NCBI GenBank assembly: GCA_022826885.1
Contig: JAJDUB010000042.1
Location: 1-59,093, forward strand
Length of the DNA: 59,093 nt
Source of the DNA: Gammaproteobacteria bacterium
GTDB taxonomy: Bacteria > Pseudomonadota > Gammaproteobacteria > Eutrophobiales > Eutrophobiaceae
Reading direction: 5' to 3'
Below the pieces are notes generated by a model that made no database searches, was not told the DNA's origin, and worked only from the letters and a program-made list of their open reading frames with translations. Positions within the stretch are counted from its first letter, which is position 1. Each line of letters starts with the position of its first letter. The position numbers and the translations under genes were made by a program. Positions 32,627-41,606 of the stretch are shown in pieces.

Positions 32627-33556
32627 ATGCATATCAGAGTATTAGGCGCAGCCGCGGGCGGCGGCTATCCGCAGTGGAACTGCAACCACCCCAACAGCAG
32701 GCGGGCCAGGCAGGATGACGCCGCGGCGCCGCAGCGCACCCAGTCATCCATCGCCATCAGCGCGGACGGAGATGACTGGTACCTGTTCAACGCGTCCCCG
32801 GACCTGCGCCAGCAGATCAACGACAACGATATCCTGCATCCCAAAAAGGATCTACGCCATAGCCCGATCATGGGCGCGGTGCTGACCAACGCCGACGTGG
32901 ACCACGTGGCGGGCCTGCTGAACCTGCGCGAATCCCAGCCCCTGCGCATCTATGCCACCCAGCGGGTGCTGGGCGTACTGCAGGCGAACACGATATTCAA
33001 CGTCCTCAACCCGAAATTCGTCAGCCGCGAACCCATGGCCCTGAACGAGCCCCTGGAACTGTTGAAGCCGGACGGCAGCTCCATGGGAATACGCATAACG
33101 CCTTTCGCGGTCCCCGGCAAAGTAGCCCTGTGGCTCGAGGACGAGAGCAAGGGCAAGGATTTCGGCTCCGTGGATGAGGATACAATCGCTTTGTATGTAG
33201 AAGATATCAACAACGGGAAATCGTTCTACTACATGCCCGCCTGCGCCCGGGTAACGCCGGAACTGGCCGAACGGATCAACGGCGCGGACCTGATTTTCTT
33301 TGACGGCACGCTATGGGTGGACGACGAGATGATCCGCGACGGCGTGGGCATCAAGACAGGCCAACGCATGGGCCATATCAGCGTCTCCGGAGAAGACGGC
33401 ACCCTGGCTGCCCTGGAGGACCTGGGCATAAAGCGGAAAATCTTCATCCACATCAACACCACCAACCCGATCCTGTTCGCCAACAGCGAGGAACGCAGGA
33501 CAGTGGAAGCCGCCGGCTGGGAAGTGTCTTACGACGGGATGGATATTAAGTTATAG
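32627..33556 (+). CDS. pqqB: PqqB, PQQ biosynthesis metallo-hydrolase
   Basis: 309 residues of the metallo-beta-lactamase fold PqqB family: the opening IRVLGAAAGGGYPQWNCNHPNS, TQSSIAISADG, NASPDLRQQI, then TNADVDHVAGLLNLRE in place of the usual HxHxDH and SVSGEDGTLAAL near the end. PqqB is reported to hydroxylate the tyrosine ring of the PqqA-derived intermediate. It lies 8 kb from pqqCDE, between moaE and moeA and on the opposite strand from moeA, so the PQQ pathway is split here. Confidence 0.95.
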   Translation: MHIRVLGAAAGGGYPQWNCNHPNSRRARQDDAAAPQRTQSSIAISADGDDWYLFNASPDLRQQINDNDILHPKKDLRHSPIMGAVLTNADVDHVAGLLNLRESQPLRIYATQRVLGVLQANTIFNVLNPKFVSREPMALNEPLELLKPDGSSMGIRITPFAVPGKVALWLEDESKGKDFGSVDEDTIALYVEDINNGKSFYYMPACARVTPELAERINGADLIFFDGTLWVDDEMIRDGVGIKTGQRMGHISVSGEDGTLAALEDLGIKRKIFIHINTTNPILFANSEERRTVEAAGWEVSYDGMDIKL

Positions 33557-33628
33557 AATAAACGGTCTTGAAAAGACCATCCCCACCTGTCCAATATTGC
33601 CAACTTGTATCTATCGATATTGTTTGGC

Positions 33629-34888
33629 TCACACGAGTCCGGAGAAGGGCTGGATATCCACGTACATCCCCGGTTCCACTCCTTCTGAATCAATAGCCAG
33701 GATGATGAAGCAGTTGGCCTGCGACATTGAAGTGAGGATGCCGGAGCCCTGGGCGCCGGTTTTGACTACCACCAGGTTGCCGTCTTCGTCCTGTTGCAGG
33801 ATGCCGCGCTGGTATTCCACCCGGCCCGGGCGTTTTTTCAGCCTGGAATCGCAGCGCGCCTTCAGGGTCAGCACGCCTGCGTCGTCTTCACCGATCATCT
33901 TGCGCAATGCGGGCTGCACGAACTCGTAAAAAGTCACCATGACGGAAACCGGGTTGCCCGGCAGGCCGAAGAATACGGCGTCGCCGACGTGGCCGAAGGC
34001 AAGCGGGCGTCCGGGCTTGATGGCCACTTTCCAGAAATCGACCTTGCCCAGTTTCGCCAGGATTTCCTTGATGTAGTCCGCCTCGCCCACGGAGACCCCG
34101 CCTGAAGTGATCAAAACGTCAGCGTTGGCGGCAGCGATGGCAAAGGCCTCTTCCAGGGCCTCCAGGTCATCTTTTATCACGCCCATGTCGATAATATCGG
34201 TACCCATCCTCTCCAGCATGCCGTACAGGGTGTAGCGGTTGCTGTCATAGATTGCGCCGTCGTTCAGGGCCTCGCCGATGGAACGCAATTCGTCCCCTGT
34301 GGAAAAAAACGCCACCCGCAAGCGGCGCACCACGCTCACCTCGGCAATGCCCAGCGAGGCAATCAGGCCGATGTCGGCGGGGTTCAGGCGCCGGCCTGCA
34401 GTCAGTATGAGATCGCCTGCAGCGATATCCTCTCCCGCCTGGCGCACGTTGTCGCCCTTGCGGGTGCTGCCGTCGATCCTGATTCCGGAGCCGTCGGCCT
34501 GTACGTCCTCCTGGATGATCACGGTGTCCGCGCCGTCCGGCATGATCGCCCCGGTCATGATGCGTACGCAGTTTCCGGGCGTGACAGTGCCTGCAAACGG
34601 TTTGCCGGCCCAGGCCGTGCCCAGCACATTCAGCCCGGCAGTGCCGTCGGAGGGGATATCTGCGCTGTTCACCGCGTAACCGTCCATGGCGGAGTTGGTG
34701 CCGGAAGGCACGTTGATGCGGGAACGGATGTCTTCGGCCAGTATCCGGTTCAGCGCCTCCCTTATGGCAATTTTCTCGATGCCCTTGACGCGGTTGACGC
34801 CGGCTTTTATCTGCTCCAACGCGGCATCGGCCGACAGTGACTTCGGGTCAAAGTCGTCCCTGCAACTGGGATCTTTTTCTATCTTCAT
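33629..34888 (-). CDS. moeA: Molybdopterin molybdenumtransferase
   Basis: 419 residues. Motifs are NSAMDGYAV, GNCVRIMTGAIMPDGADTVI, the MPT-binding FFSTGDEL, YDSNRY, TSGGVSVGEADY and FGLPGNPVSVMVTF. It inserts molybdate (or tungstate) into adenylated molybdopterin. The start at ATG 34888 gives the family N-terminus; the open frame runs 35 codons further through an R2 repeat. It is the last gene of moaA-fdhD-mobA-mobB-moeA on the minus strand. Confidence 0.95.
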   Translation of the reverse strand: MKIEKDPSCRDDFDPKSLSADAALEQIKAGVNRVKGIEKIAIREALNRILAEDIRSRINVPSGTNSAMDGYAVNSADIPSDGTAGLNVLGTAWAGKPFAGTVTPGNCVRIMTGAIMPDGADTVIIQEDVQADGSGIRIDGSTRKGDNVRQAGEDIAAGDLILTAGRRLNPADIGLIASLGIAEVSVVRRLRVAFFSTGDELRSIGEALNDGAIYDSNRYTLYGMLERMGTDIIDMGVIKDDLEALEEAFAIAAANADVLITSGGVSVGEADYIKEILAKLGKVDFWKVAIKPGRPLAFGHVGDAVFFGLPGNPVSVMVTFYEFVQPALRKMIGEDDAGVLTLKARCDSRLKKRPGRVEYQRGILQQDEDGNLVVVKTGAQGSGILTSMSQANCFIILAIDSEGVEPGMYVDIQPFSGLV

Positions 34889-34912
34889 TGTATTAACAAT
34901 ACTGGTATCAGT

Positions 34913-34937
34913 GGGGACAGATTTAAAATCTGTCCCC
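34913..34937. repeat. REP palindrome family R2 overlapping the mobB stop
   Basis: GGGGACAGATTTTAAATCTGTCCCC-type 25-nt inverted repeat (read on the minus strand). The mobB TAA is the centre of the palindrome. Confidence 0.85.
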
Positions 34938-35468
34938 GGCGATCGCCCCCAAACCGTAGCGCTCAATAATAAATTGAGCGATCTGCTGCGCATCGTTCAG
35001 GTCCAGCAACGGCAGTTTCGTATCTACGGACAACTCCGTATCGGTCGCGACCGCTATGATACTCTCATCGTCCGGATACAGTAAATCATGTCCCAGGCTT
35101 GGCCGGTGCAGTTCTATCTTGGGGATGGCTTCGGGCTTGAAACCTTCAACCAGCACCAGGTCCAGGTTCTCAAGGTCCAGGTTCCGGATATGGTGTTCCA
35201 GCGGCTTGTCGTCCCCGGTCGGGTTTTCCACCAGCAGCGCCCAGCGCTTTCTCGAGCCGATCAACACCTGGGAGGCGCCGGCCTTGCGCAGCTCGTAGCT
35301 GTCCTTGCCCGGATAATCGATTTCAAACGTGTGGTGAGCATGCTTTATGATGCCCACGCGCAGGCCCAGCGAGGTGAATATCCCCAGCAGGTTGACCAGC
35401 AGGGTCGTTTTCCCGGTGCCGCTCCAGGCGGCAAAACCCATCAACGGAATGTCAGGGAGTTGATCCAT
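34923..35468 (-). CDS. mobB: Molybdopterin-guanine dinucleotide biosynthesis adaptor protein MobB
   Basis: A 181-residue P-loop GTPase with Walker A WSGTGKTTLL, VGIIKHAHH, RKAGASQVLIGS and LVLVEGFK. MobB assists MobA in attaching GMP to molybdopterin. It overlaps mobA by 17 nt. The C-terminus (AGDRF) and its stop are encoded by the R2 palindrome. Confidence 0.93.
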   Translation of the reverse strand: MDQLPDIPLMGFAAWSGTGKTTLLVNLLGIFTSLGLRVGIIKHAHHTFEIDYPGKDSYELRKAGASQVLIGSRKRWALLVENPTGDDKPLEHHIRNLDLENLDLVLVEGFKPEAIPKIELHRPSLGHDLLYPDDESIIAVATDTELSVDTKLPLLDLNDAQQIAQFIIERYGLGAIAGDRF

Positions 35469-36054
35469 TCAACTGCGCCTCCATCTGCGCCAGTTCAGCC
35501 GGGTTGTTGATATTCCTGAAGCATTCCGGTTTGTCGGAAAAATCCGTCACGGCCAGCTTGTGCTGCTCGAACCATCGATCTATCTTGCGACCGCCGCCAT
35601 CGAGAAACGCCTGCATGGAGGGCGCCAGGGAGGTGGGCATGAGAGTAAACACCGGCTGCATCCTGTCACCGTTATGGGCGACGCTGATGTCCGCTTCCTC
35701 CTCACTCAGTTGCCTGAACAGGCGGGCAACCAGGTCATCCGGCAGCAACGGCGAATCGCAGGGTACCGAGACGATGAATTCCGTTCCCGCTGCTTCGATA
35801 CAACTCAACATACCAGCCAGCGGTCCCTGAAAACCCTGCCTGCTGTCCGCAATAACGGGATGGCCGTAGGCGGCATAGCGTTCCCGGTTCCGGTTCGCAT
35901 TGATGATGACCGTGTTAACCTGCGGGGATAACGCCGCAAGCGCGTGTTCGACCAGCGGTTTGCCGCGCAGCTCCACCAGCCCCTTGTCGCCGCCGCCCAT
36001 GCGCCTGGCCTCCCCCCCGGCAAGGATAACGCCGGTAATCCCGGTTTTCTTCAT
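35452..36054 (-). CDS. mobA: Molybdenum cofactor guanylyltransferase
   Basis: A 200-residue nucleotidyltransferase: VILAGGEARRMGGGDKGLV (GTP site), LVEHALAAL, NANRNRERY, GPLAGMLSCIEA and VPCDSPLLP. It makes the bis-MGD form used by formate dehydrogenases and related enzymes. A Mg-binding Asp lies in PCDSP. It is 20 bp after fdhD and overlaps mobB. Confidence 0.95.
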   Translation of the reverse strand: MKKTGITGVILAGGEARRMGGGDKGLVELRGKPLVEHALAALSPQVNTVIINANRNRERYAAYGHPVIADSRQGFQGPLAGMLSCIEAAGTEFIVSVPCDSPLLPDDLVARLFRQLSEEEADISVAHNGDRMQPVFTLMPTSLAPSMQAFLDGGGRKIDRWFEQHKLAVTDFSDKPECFRNINNPAELAQMEAQLNGSTP

Positions 36055-36074
36055 GCTGGGATCCGCTGAATGGT

Positions 36075-36941
36075 TCAGCCGGCGCTCTTCAGGTTGGCAA
36101 CCGCGCGTTTCGGCGGCAGGGACACGTCAAATTCAATATGTTCGGCGCCGTTATACACCAGGAAATGCTTGCCCTGGGCCCGGGAGAACAGGGTGACGCC
36201 GAAGTCCTTTGCCAGCTTCAGGCCCATCTGGGTGATGCCCGAACGGGACAGCAGGGCGGGGATGCCCATCTGCGCCACTTTCATCACCATTTCCGAGGTC
36301 AGGCGGCCGGTGGTGTAAAACAGCTTGTCATGTCCCGGCGTGCCTTCCAGCCACATCTGTCCGGCAATCGCATCGACCGCGTTATGCCGGCCCACGTCCT
36401 CGATGAAGACGGCCACTTCGGTGCCGGCGCACAGGGCGCAGCCATGCACCGCGCCGGCGCTTTTGTAAACGTCATTAAAACGGGCCAGGTTTTTCAGCAG
36501 GGCGTAGATGTCCGACTGTTTGAGCCGCGTCTCCGGCAATTCTATCTGCTCGATCTGCTCCAGGATATCGCCGTACACCGTGCCCTGGCCGCAGCCCGTG
36601 GTCACGATTCTCGGCCCCAGCCGCTCTTTCCAGTCGTCCCGTTCCGACCAGGTGGCCACCGCCGCGGCGTTGACTTCCCAGTCCACCTGCACTGAACGGA
36701 TCTCATTGATGTCCCCGACGATGCCCTGGTTTTTCAGGTATCCCAGGGTCAGCAGTTCCGGGGTCTTGCCGAGGGTCATCAGGGTGACGATCTCGTAGCT
36801 GTCAACGTAAATGGTCAGGGGCCGTTCGTCCGCGATGTACATTTCCCGGACATTGCGGAACTCGTCCACCGCTTCGACGGCGATGGTAGGGTCGATGCCG
36901 GCATCGGTCATTTCCGGCCCGCGAATTGAAGAGTTATTCAT
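36075..36941 (-). CDS. fdhD: Formate dehydrogenase accessory sulfurtransferase
   Basis: 288 residues with the FdhD signatures: the sulfur-transfer CALC motif in VHGCALCAG, EDVGRHNAVDAI, TTGRLTSEMV and SRSGITQMG. It moves sulfur from IscS to the bis-MGD of formate dehydrogenase, so a Mo/W formate dehydrogenase should exist elsewhere in the genome. That fits formaldehyde-to-formate oxidation and the formate-type transporter at 38229. It follows moaA by 58 bp. Confidence 0.94.
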   Translation of the reverse strand: MNNSSIRGPEMTDAGIDPTIAVEAVDEFRNVREMYIADERPLTIYVDSYEIVTLMTLGKTPELLTLGYLKNQGIVGDINEIRSVQVDWEVNAAAVATWSERDDWKERLGPRIVTTGCGQGTVYGDILEQIEQIELPETRLKQSDIYALLKNLARFNDVYKSAGAVHGCALCAGTEVAVFIEDVGRHNAVDAIAGQMWLEGTPGHDKLFYTTGRLTSEMVMKVAQMGIPALLSRSGITQMGLKLAKDFGVTLFSRAQGKHFLVYNGAEHIEFDVSLPPKRAVANLKSAG

Positions 36942-36999
36942 GTTGATGCCGCCTTTGCCGGAATAAAGCAGAGGTCGGGCATTATGCCCCTTTCCCGGC

Positions 37000-37998
37000 T
37001 CAGCCCCCGGTCATATTCATATGGCGGAAGATGACGGGTTTGGCGGAAAGATCGAACTCATGTCCCTTGGGTTTGATGTTCATGGATGCGCGCAATGCCT
37101 GCTTCAACCGGTCCATGTCGCCGGGATGGGTGCGGATGACCTGGCGCAGGTCCACGGAATGTTCCTGGCCGAGACAGAGCAGCAGGCGGCCCTCACAGGT
37201 GAGCCTGACCCGGTTGCAGCTGTCGCAGAAGTTATGACTGTGGGGCGAGATGAAGCCCACGCGGGTGCTGGTCTCTGCGATATGGTAGTAACGTGACGGG
37301 CCGCCGGTCGTTTCGGTGGTCGGCAACAGCGTATAGTGTGCGTCCAGGTCGGCCCTGATCTCATCACTCGAATAATACGCCTCGGCGCGGTCGTGTTCAC
37401 CGATGACGCCCAGGGGCATTTCCTCGATGAAACTGATGTCCATGCCGCGTGTTGAGGCAAACTCAACCAGGTCCGTCACTTCATCGTCGTTGCGGTTCTT
37501 CAGGATGACCGAGTTGATCTTGATCTTCTCGAAGCCGGTCGCCAGGGCCGCATCGATGCCGGCCAGCACCTTGTCCAGTTCCCCGACGCGGGTCAGGCGC
37601 CTGAACTTGTCCGGGTCCAGGGAATCCAGGCTGATGTTGATGCGCTTCACCCCGGCGTCTTTCAGTTCGCCCGCCAGTTTCGGCAGTTGCGAGCCGTTGG
37701 TGGTGAGCACCAGTTCATCCAGGCCGTCCAGTTGACCGATATCGCGGAACAGCTTGATGATGTTGCGCCGGATCAGCGGTTCGCCCCCGGTAATGCGGAT
37801 CTTGCCGACGCCAAGCTCGGTAAAGGCCCGGGCAATCACCCCGATCTCTTCCAGCGACAGCAGTTTGGCCCTGGGCACGAACTGCATCTCCTCGTCCATG
37901 CAGTACACGCAACGGAAATCGCAGCGGTCCGTGACCGAGATACGGACATAGTTGACCGTGCGGCCAAAATTGTCGACTAATACGTTTTCCTGTCTCAT
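37000..37998 (-). CDS. moaA: GTP 3',8-cyclase
   Basis: 332 residues. The N-terminal radical SAM cluster is CDFRCVYC, with ITGGEPL. The C-terminal substrate cluster is FCDSCNRVRLTCEG plus a downstream Cys (LLLCLG). The essential C-terminal GG is present (MTGG). It converts GTP to the cyclic pyranopterin precursor with MoaC. It is the first gene of the five-gene molybdopterin operon on the minus strand. It is divergent from the OFA transporter gene, with a 230-bp intergenic region. Confidence 0.96.
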   Translation of the reverse strand: MRQENVLVDNFGRTVNYVRISVTDRCDFRCVYCMDEEMQFVPRAKLLSLEEIGVIARAFTELGVGKIRITGGEPLIRRNIIKLFRDIGQLDGLDELVLTTNGSQLPKLAGELKDAGVKRINISLDSLDPDKFRRLTRVGELDKVLAGIDAALATGFEKIKINSVILKNRNDDEVTDLVEFASTRGMDISFIEEMPLGVIGEHDRAEAYYSSDEIRADLDAHYTLLPTTETTGGPSRYYHIAETSTRVGFISPHSHNFCDSCNRVRLTCEGRLLLCLGQEHSVDLRQVIRTHPGDMDRLKQALRASMNIKPKGHEFDLSAKPVIFRHMNMTGG

Positions 37999-38228
37999 GC
38001 TATCGCAGTATTTTGAAATAAGCCGCCCCTGAATCTACTACGCGGCGCAATATTATAGCCTAGGAGAAATTTTCGATAAATTCAATTTCATTCGCGTTAC
38101 AATAGGGCACTTTCCATCCCGGTCCGACCAGGAGACGCAGGTGTCCGGGGGCGCTAACGGATAAAGGTATTCTGACAAGTCCGGGAAGGACTTGTTCAGG
38201 GTTTGGCAAAATAATAAAGGGGTAAGCC
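37999..38228. promoter_or_regulatory. Divergent region between moaA and the OFA transporter
   Basis: 230 bp. An inverted repeat CTGACAAGTCC/GGACTTGTTCAG (38172-38199, loop GGGAA) lies in the transporter leader, about 30 bp before its start, and could be an operator or attenuating hairpin. I do not see the consensus of a Moco or other known riboswitch. Confidence 0.4.
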
Positions 38229-39932
38229 ATGTCGGGCATCCTGTCCAAACAACACATAATCGCAAAACCCGGGTTCAATCGCTGGCTGATCGTCCCGGCA
38301 GCCCTGGGTATCCACCTGTGTATCGGTTCGGTGTACGCCTGGAGCATCTTCAACCCTGCTCTTATCAAGCACGTAGGGGTAGTGCTCAGCGCCGCCGATG
38401 ACTGGACCCTGAAGGACGTCGTGTGGATATTCACCGTGTCGATTGTAGTCCTGGGGCTGGCGGCGGCCATTGCCGGCAGGTGGCTGGAGACGGTGGGTCC
38501 GCGCATGGTAGGCGTGGTATCGGCCTGCTGCTGGGGCGGTGGTTTCATAGTCGGCGGAGTTGGCATCGTCACCCACCAGTTGTGGTTGCTGTACCTGGGT
38601 TACGGCGTGCTGGGCGGGTGCGGCCTGGGCCTGGGTTACGTTTCACCGGTCAGCACACTGATCCGCTGGTTCCCGGACCGGCGCGGCATGGCCACGGGCA
38701 TGGCGATCATGGGTTTCGGCGGCGGCGCCATGATCGGCGCGCCCCTGAAGGAGTATTTTATCCAGTATTTCTACCGGGCGCCTGAATACCTGGGGGCGGT
38801 AGCCGATCTCGACCTGGTTACCCGGGCAGGCCGGCGCTTCGCGGAAGTCGGCGGAGAACTGCGCGAAGTGGTCGTCGTCGGCGCCAACGAGGTGGCGCAG
38901 ATGGTGATCCCGGGACCGGAGGGCGTTTACCTGGTGGGCACCGGCTCTGTCGGTGTCGCCCAGACGTTCTTCACCATGGGCGTGATTTATTTCATCATCA
39001 TGATGATCGCGGCATTCTCCTACCGGCTGCCCGCCCCGGGCTGGCAGCCGGAGGGCTGGACTCCCCCGGACGAGGCGCACGCGCAGAAGCGGATGATGAC
39101 GCGCAACCACGTGGACATCGACCAGGCTCTGAAAACCAGGCAGTTCTACCAGTTGTGGATCGTGCTCTGTTTCAACGTCACCGCGGGTATCGGCGTGCTG
39201 GGCGTGGCCAAGACCATGATGACCGAGATATTCGGCACAACCCTGCCGCATATCGTAGACGGGGCGTTTGCCGCCACCTACGTCGTCATGATCAGCATAT
39301 TCAACATGGTAGGGCGGTTTATCTGGGCCAGCACGTCGGATTACATCGGGCGGCGCAATACCTACTGGATCTTCTTTGCGCTGGGCATCCTGCTGTATTG
39401 TTCCATCCCCTATACCGCCCAGCAGGTCAGCGTCAACCCCGCGGTGGTCTGGCTGGTGTATTTCTACGCGGCCACCATGATCATCTTCACCATGTACGGG
39501 GGCGGGTTCGCCACAATCCCCGCGTACCTGGCGGACATTTTCGGGACACGCTACGTCGGCGGTATTCACGGCCGCCTGCTGACTTCCTGGAGCACCGCCG
39601 GCGTACTGGGACCCCTGGCGATTACGTCATTGCGGGAAAACGCCGTGACAAAGGCCATCGACGACCTGGTCACTAAAATCGATCCGGCAGTATTCGCCGA
39701 GTCATTCGGCGCCGGTCTCGACCAGTTGCCCGCGCTGGTGCAGGCAAAGACCGTGACCATCGCCAGCCTCATGGATATCGCGCCGGCCGGTACCGTCGAT
39801 CCGACCCCGAACCTGTATAACAGCACCATGTATCTCATGGCCCTGCTGCTGGCCATTGCGCTGGTGAGCAACGCCCTGATGCGTCCGGTGCATTCCAGGC
39901 ACCACATGTCGGAAGAGGAACTGAGAAACTGA
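38229..39932 (+). CDS. MFS transporter, oxalate/formate antiporter (OFA) family
   Basis: A 567-residue, 12-helix permease. N-terminal features are AALGIHLCIGSVYAWSIF, the MFS loop GRWLETVGPR, GLGLGYVSPVSTLIRWFPDRRGMATG and, in the second half, GRFIWASTSDYIGRR. The length exceeds simple OFA proteins because of a loop between helices 6 and 7 (residues about 180-240), as in the longer proteobacterial members. Substrates of the family include oxalate, formate and other small carboxylates. Next to fdhD and the Mo cofactor operon, a formate or small-acid role is plausible but inferred. Confidence 0.85.
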   Translation: MSGILSKQHIIAKPGFNRWLIVPAALGIHLCIGSVYAWSIFNPALIKHVGVVLSAADDWTLKDVVWIFTVSIVVLGLAAAIAGRWLETVGPRMVGVVSACCWGGGFIVGGVGIVTHQLWLLYLGYGVLGGCGLGLGYVSPVSTLIRWFPDRRGMATGMAIMGFGGGAMIGAPLKEYFIQYFYRAPEYLGAVADLDLVTRAGRRFAEVGGELREVVVVGANEVAQMVIPGPEGVYLVGTGSVGVAQTFFTMGVIYFIIMMIAAFSYRLPAPGWQPEGWTPPDEAHAQKRMMTRNHVDIDQALKTRQFYQLWIVLCFNVTAGIGVLGVAKTMMTEIFGTTLPHIVDGAFAATYVVMISIFNMVGRFIWASTSDYIGRRNTYWIFFALGILLYCSIPYTAQQVSVNPAVVWLVYFYAATMIIFTMYGGGFATIPAYLADIFGTRYVGGIHGRLLTSWSTAGVLGPLAITSLRENAVTKAIDDLVTKIDPAVFAESFGAGLDQLPALVQAKTVTIASLMDIAPAGTVDPTPNLYNSTMYLMALLLAIALVSNALMRPVHSRHHMSEEELRN

Positions 39933-40073
39933 GGGTCGGACCAGTATAAAGCCTTATAACCTATTGATTTGACTATAATTAAGTGCTTATACACGGCTAT
40001 AACTGGGCTTAGAAGGGTCTTTTTGAGAGTAAAACAAGAGCTCTAAGGCATATGCCTGTAAATTATTAGCGGC

Positions 40074-41417
40074 GTGATTGATAAAACCGGAAGAGACTGG
40101 CGAGAAGCGTTAGCGGTTTACAGCCGCCCGCGCGTCATCGCCATGAGCCTGCTCGGTTTTTCGGCAGGGTTGCCGTTCCTGCTGGTATTTTCCACCCTGT
40201 CCGCGTGGTTGCGGGATTCCGGACTGGCCCTGTCCACCATCGGTTTTTTCAGTTGGATAGGCATTACCTACTCGATCAAGGTGTTCTGGGCGCCGGTGGT
40301 GGACCGGACGCCGATTTTTTTCCTGACCGGGCGACTGGGTAAAAGGCGTTCCTGGATGCTGTCGGCCCAGTTCCTGATTGCCCTGGGCCTTGCAGGAATG
40401 GCCATGAGCGACCCGCAAGCGCACCTGCAGCAGATCGCGATCTTCGCGCTGCTGGTCGCATTCGGCTCGGCCACCCAGGACATCACCATCGACGCGTACC
40501 GCATCGAAGCGGTGGACCGCCTGCTGCAGGGGGCGATGGCCGCCAGCTACGTGTTCGGCTACCGGGTGGCGCTGCTGGTCGCTGGCGCCGGCGCGTTTTA
40601 CATCGCCGCGGCCCAAACCTGGCAACACGCGTATTTCACCATGGCCTGCCTGATGGGCGTCGGCATCATAACGACCCTGGTTATTGCCGAACCGGATCAC
40701 CCGGTCTCCGCGGCGGCCGGCGACCTGGAAAACGAACTTGGCAGGAAACTGGGCCTGGAGAGCAACCACCATGCGCTGACCCGGTTCGCCGCCTGGTTTA
40801 CCGGCGCCGTGGTCAGTCCCTTCGTCGAGTTCTTCCGCAGGAACGGGTTGCTGGCCCTGGTGATCCTGCTGCTCATCGGCACGTTCCGGCTCAGCGACAT
40901 CACCATGGGCGTGATGGCCAACCCGTTTTACCTGGACCTGGGTTTCAGCAAGATCGAGATCGCCAATGTCACCAAGATATTCGGATTTTTCATGACCATC
41001 CTCGGCGCCGGCCTGGGCGGGATCTTCGTCCTGCGCTACGGGATTTATAAACCGCTGATGGTGGGCGCCATCCTGGTGCCCGTCACCAACCTGTTCTTTG
41101 TCTGGCTGGCGATGAGCGATCCCGACGTGGTCAGCCTGGCCGTCGTGATCAGTATGGACAACCTGAGCGGCGGTTTCGCCACCTCGGCCTTCATCGCCTA
41201 CCTCTCCAGCCTCACCAATACCACGTACACCGCGACCCAGTACGCCCTGTTTTCGTCCCTGATGACCCTGCCGGCAAAGATCATTGGCGGTTTTTCCGGT
41301 ATCGTGGTCGAGGCCGCGGGCTACGCGTACTTCTTCCTCTATGCCGGTTTGCTCGGAGCGCCGGCCTTATTGCTTATCATCTACCTGATGAGAAAATCCG
41401 CAGATGACGCAGATTAA
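40074..41417 (+). CDS. AmpG-like MFS permease
   Basis: A 447-residue permease with 12 predicted helices. The opening RPRVIAMSLLGFSAGLPFLLVFSTLSAWL, FSWIGITYSIKVFWAPVVDR, LGKRRSWML, FGSATQDITIDAYRIE and ATQYALFSSLMTLPAKIIGG are typical of AmpG muropeptide transporters, which import anhydromuropeptides for cell-wall recycling. It starts at GTG 40074. The C-terminal residues SADDAD and the TAA stop are encoded by an R4 repeat (41396-41425). Confidence 0.83.
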   Translation: MIDKTGRDWREALAVYSRPRVIAMSLLGFSAGLPFLLVFSTLSAWLRDSGLALSTIGFFSWIGITYSIKVFWAPVVDRTPIFFLTGRLGKRRSWMLSAQFLIALGLAGMAMSDPQAHLQQIAIFALLVAFGSATQDITIDAYRIEAVDRLLQGAMAASYVFGYRVALLVAGAGAFYIAAAQTWQHAYFTMACLMGVGIITTLVIAEPDHPVSAAAGDLENELGRKLGLESNHHALTRFAAWFTGAVVSPFVEFFRRNGLLALVILLLIGTFRLSDITMGVMANPFYLDLGFSKIEIANVTKIFGFFMTILGAGLGGIFVLRYGIYKPLMVGAILVPVTNLFFVWLAMSDPDVVSLAVVISMDNLSGGFATSAFIAYLSSLTNTTYTATQYALFSSLMTLPAKIIGGFSGIVVEAAGYAYFFLYAGLLGAPALLLIIYLMRKSADDAD

Positions 41418-41425
41418 CGCAGATT
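41396..41425. repeat. Repeat family R4 overlapping the ampG-like stop
   Basis: Identical for 30 nt to 26961-26990. It forms an inverted pair with 41556-41585, the two flanking an R3 element. Confidence 0.75.
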
Positions 41426-41450
41426 ATTTTTACTGGCTATGAGCTTATTC

Positions 41451-41545
41451 GTCATTCCCGCGCACGCGGGAATCCAGTGAGACAAAGTGTCGCCTTTCAG
41501 GCGACACAATATTTTACTGGATGCCGGGTCAAGCCCGGCATTACG
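41451..41545. repeat. Composite repeat R3, complete copy (three hairpins)
   Basis: Hairpins in order: TCCCGCGCACGCGGGA, GTGTCGCCTTTCAGGCGACAC and TGCCGGGTCAAGCCCGGCA. GAATCCAG and CTGGAT on either side of the middle hairpin are also complementary, so the whole unit can fold as one cruciform. Confidence 0.85.
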
Positions 41546-41555
41546 TGAAAAAAAA

Positions 41556-41585
41556 CATCTGCGTTAATCTGCGTCATCTGCGGAT
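41556..41585. repeat. Repeat family R4, inverted partner
   Basis: Reverse complement of the 41396-41425 copy; ends 22 bp before the cation/proton antiporter gene. Confidence 0.75.
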
Positions 41586-41606
41586 TATCATGGTATTTTA
41601 TATCTC

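Noticed and set aside
38100..38228. Possible Moco or fluoride riboswitch upstream of moaA/OFA transporter
   Set aside because: Only a simple inverted repeat is seen; the conserved cores of those riboswitches are not present.
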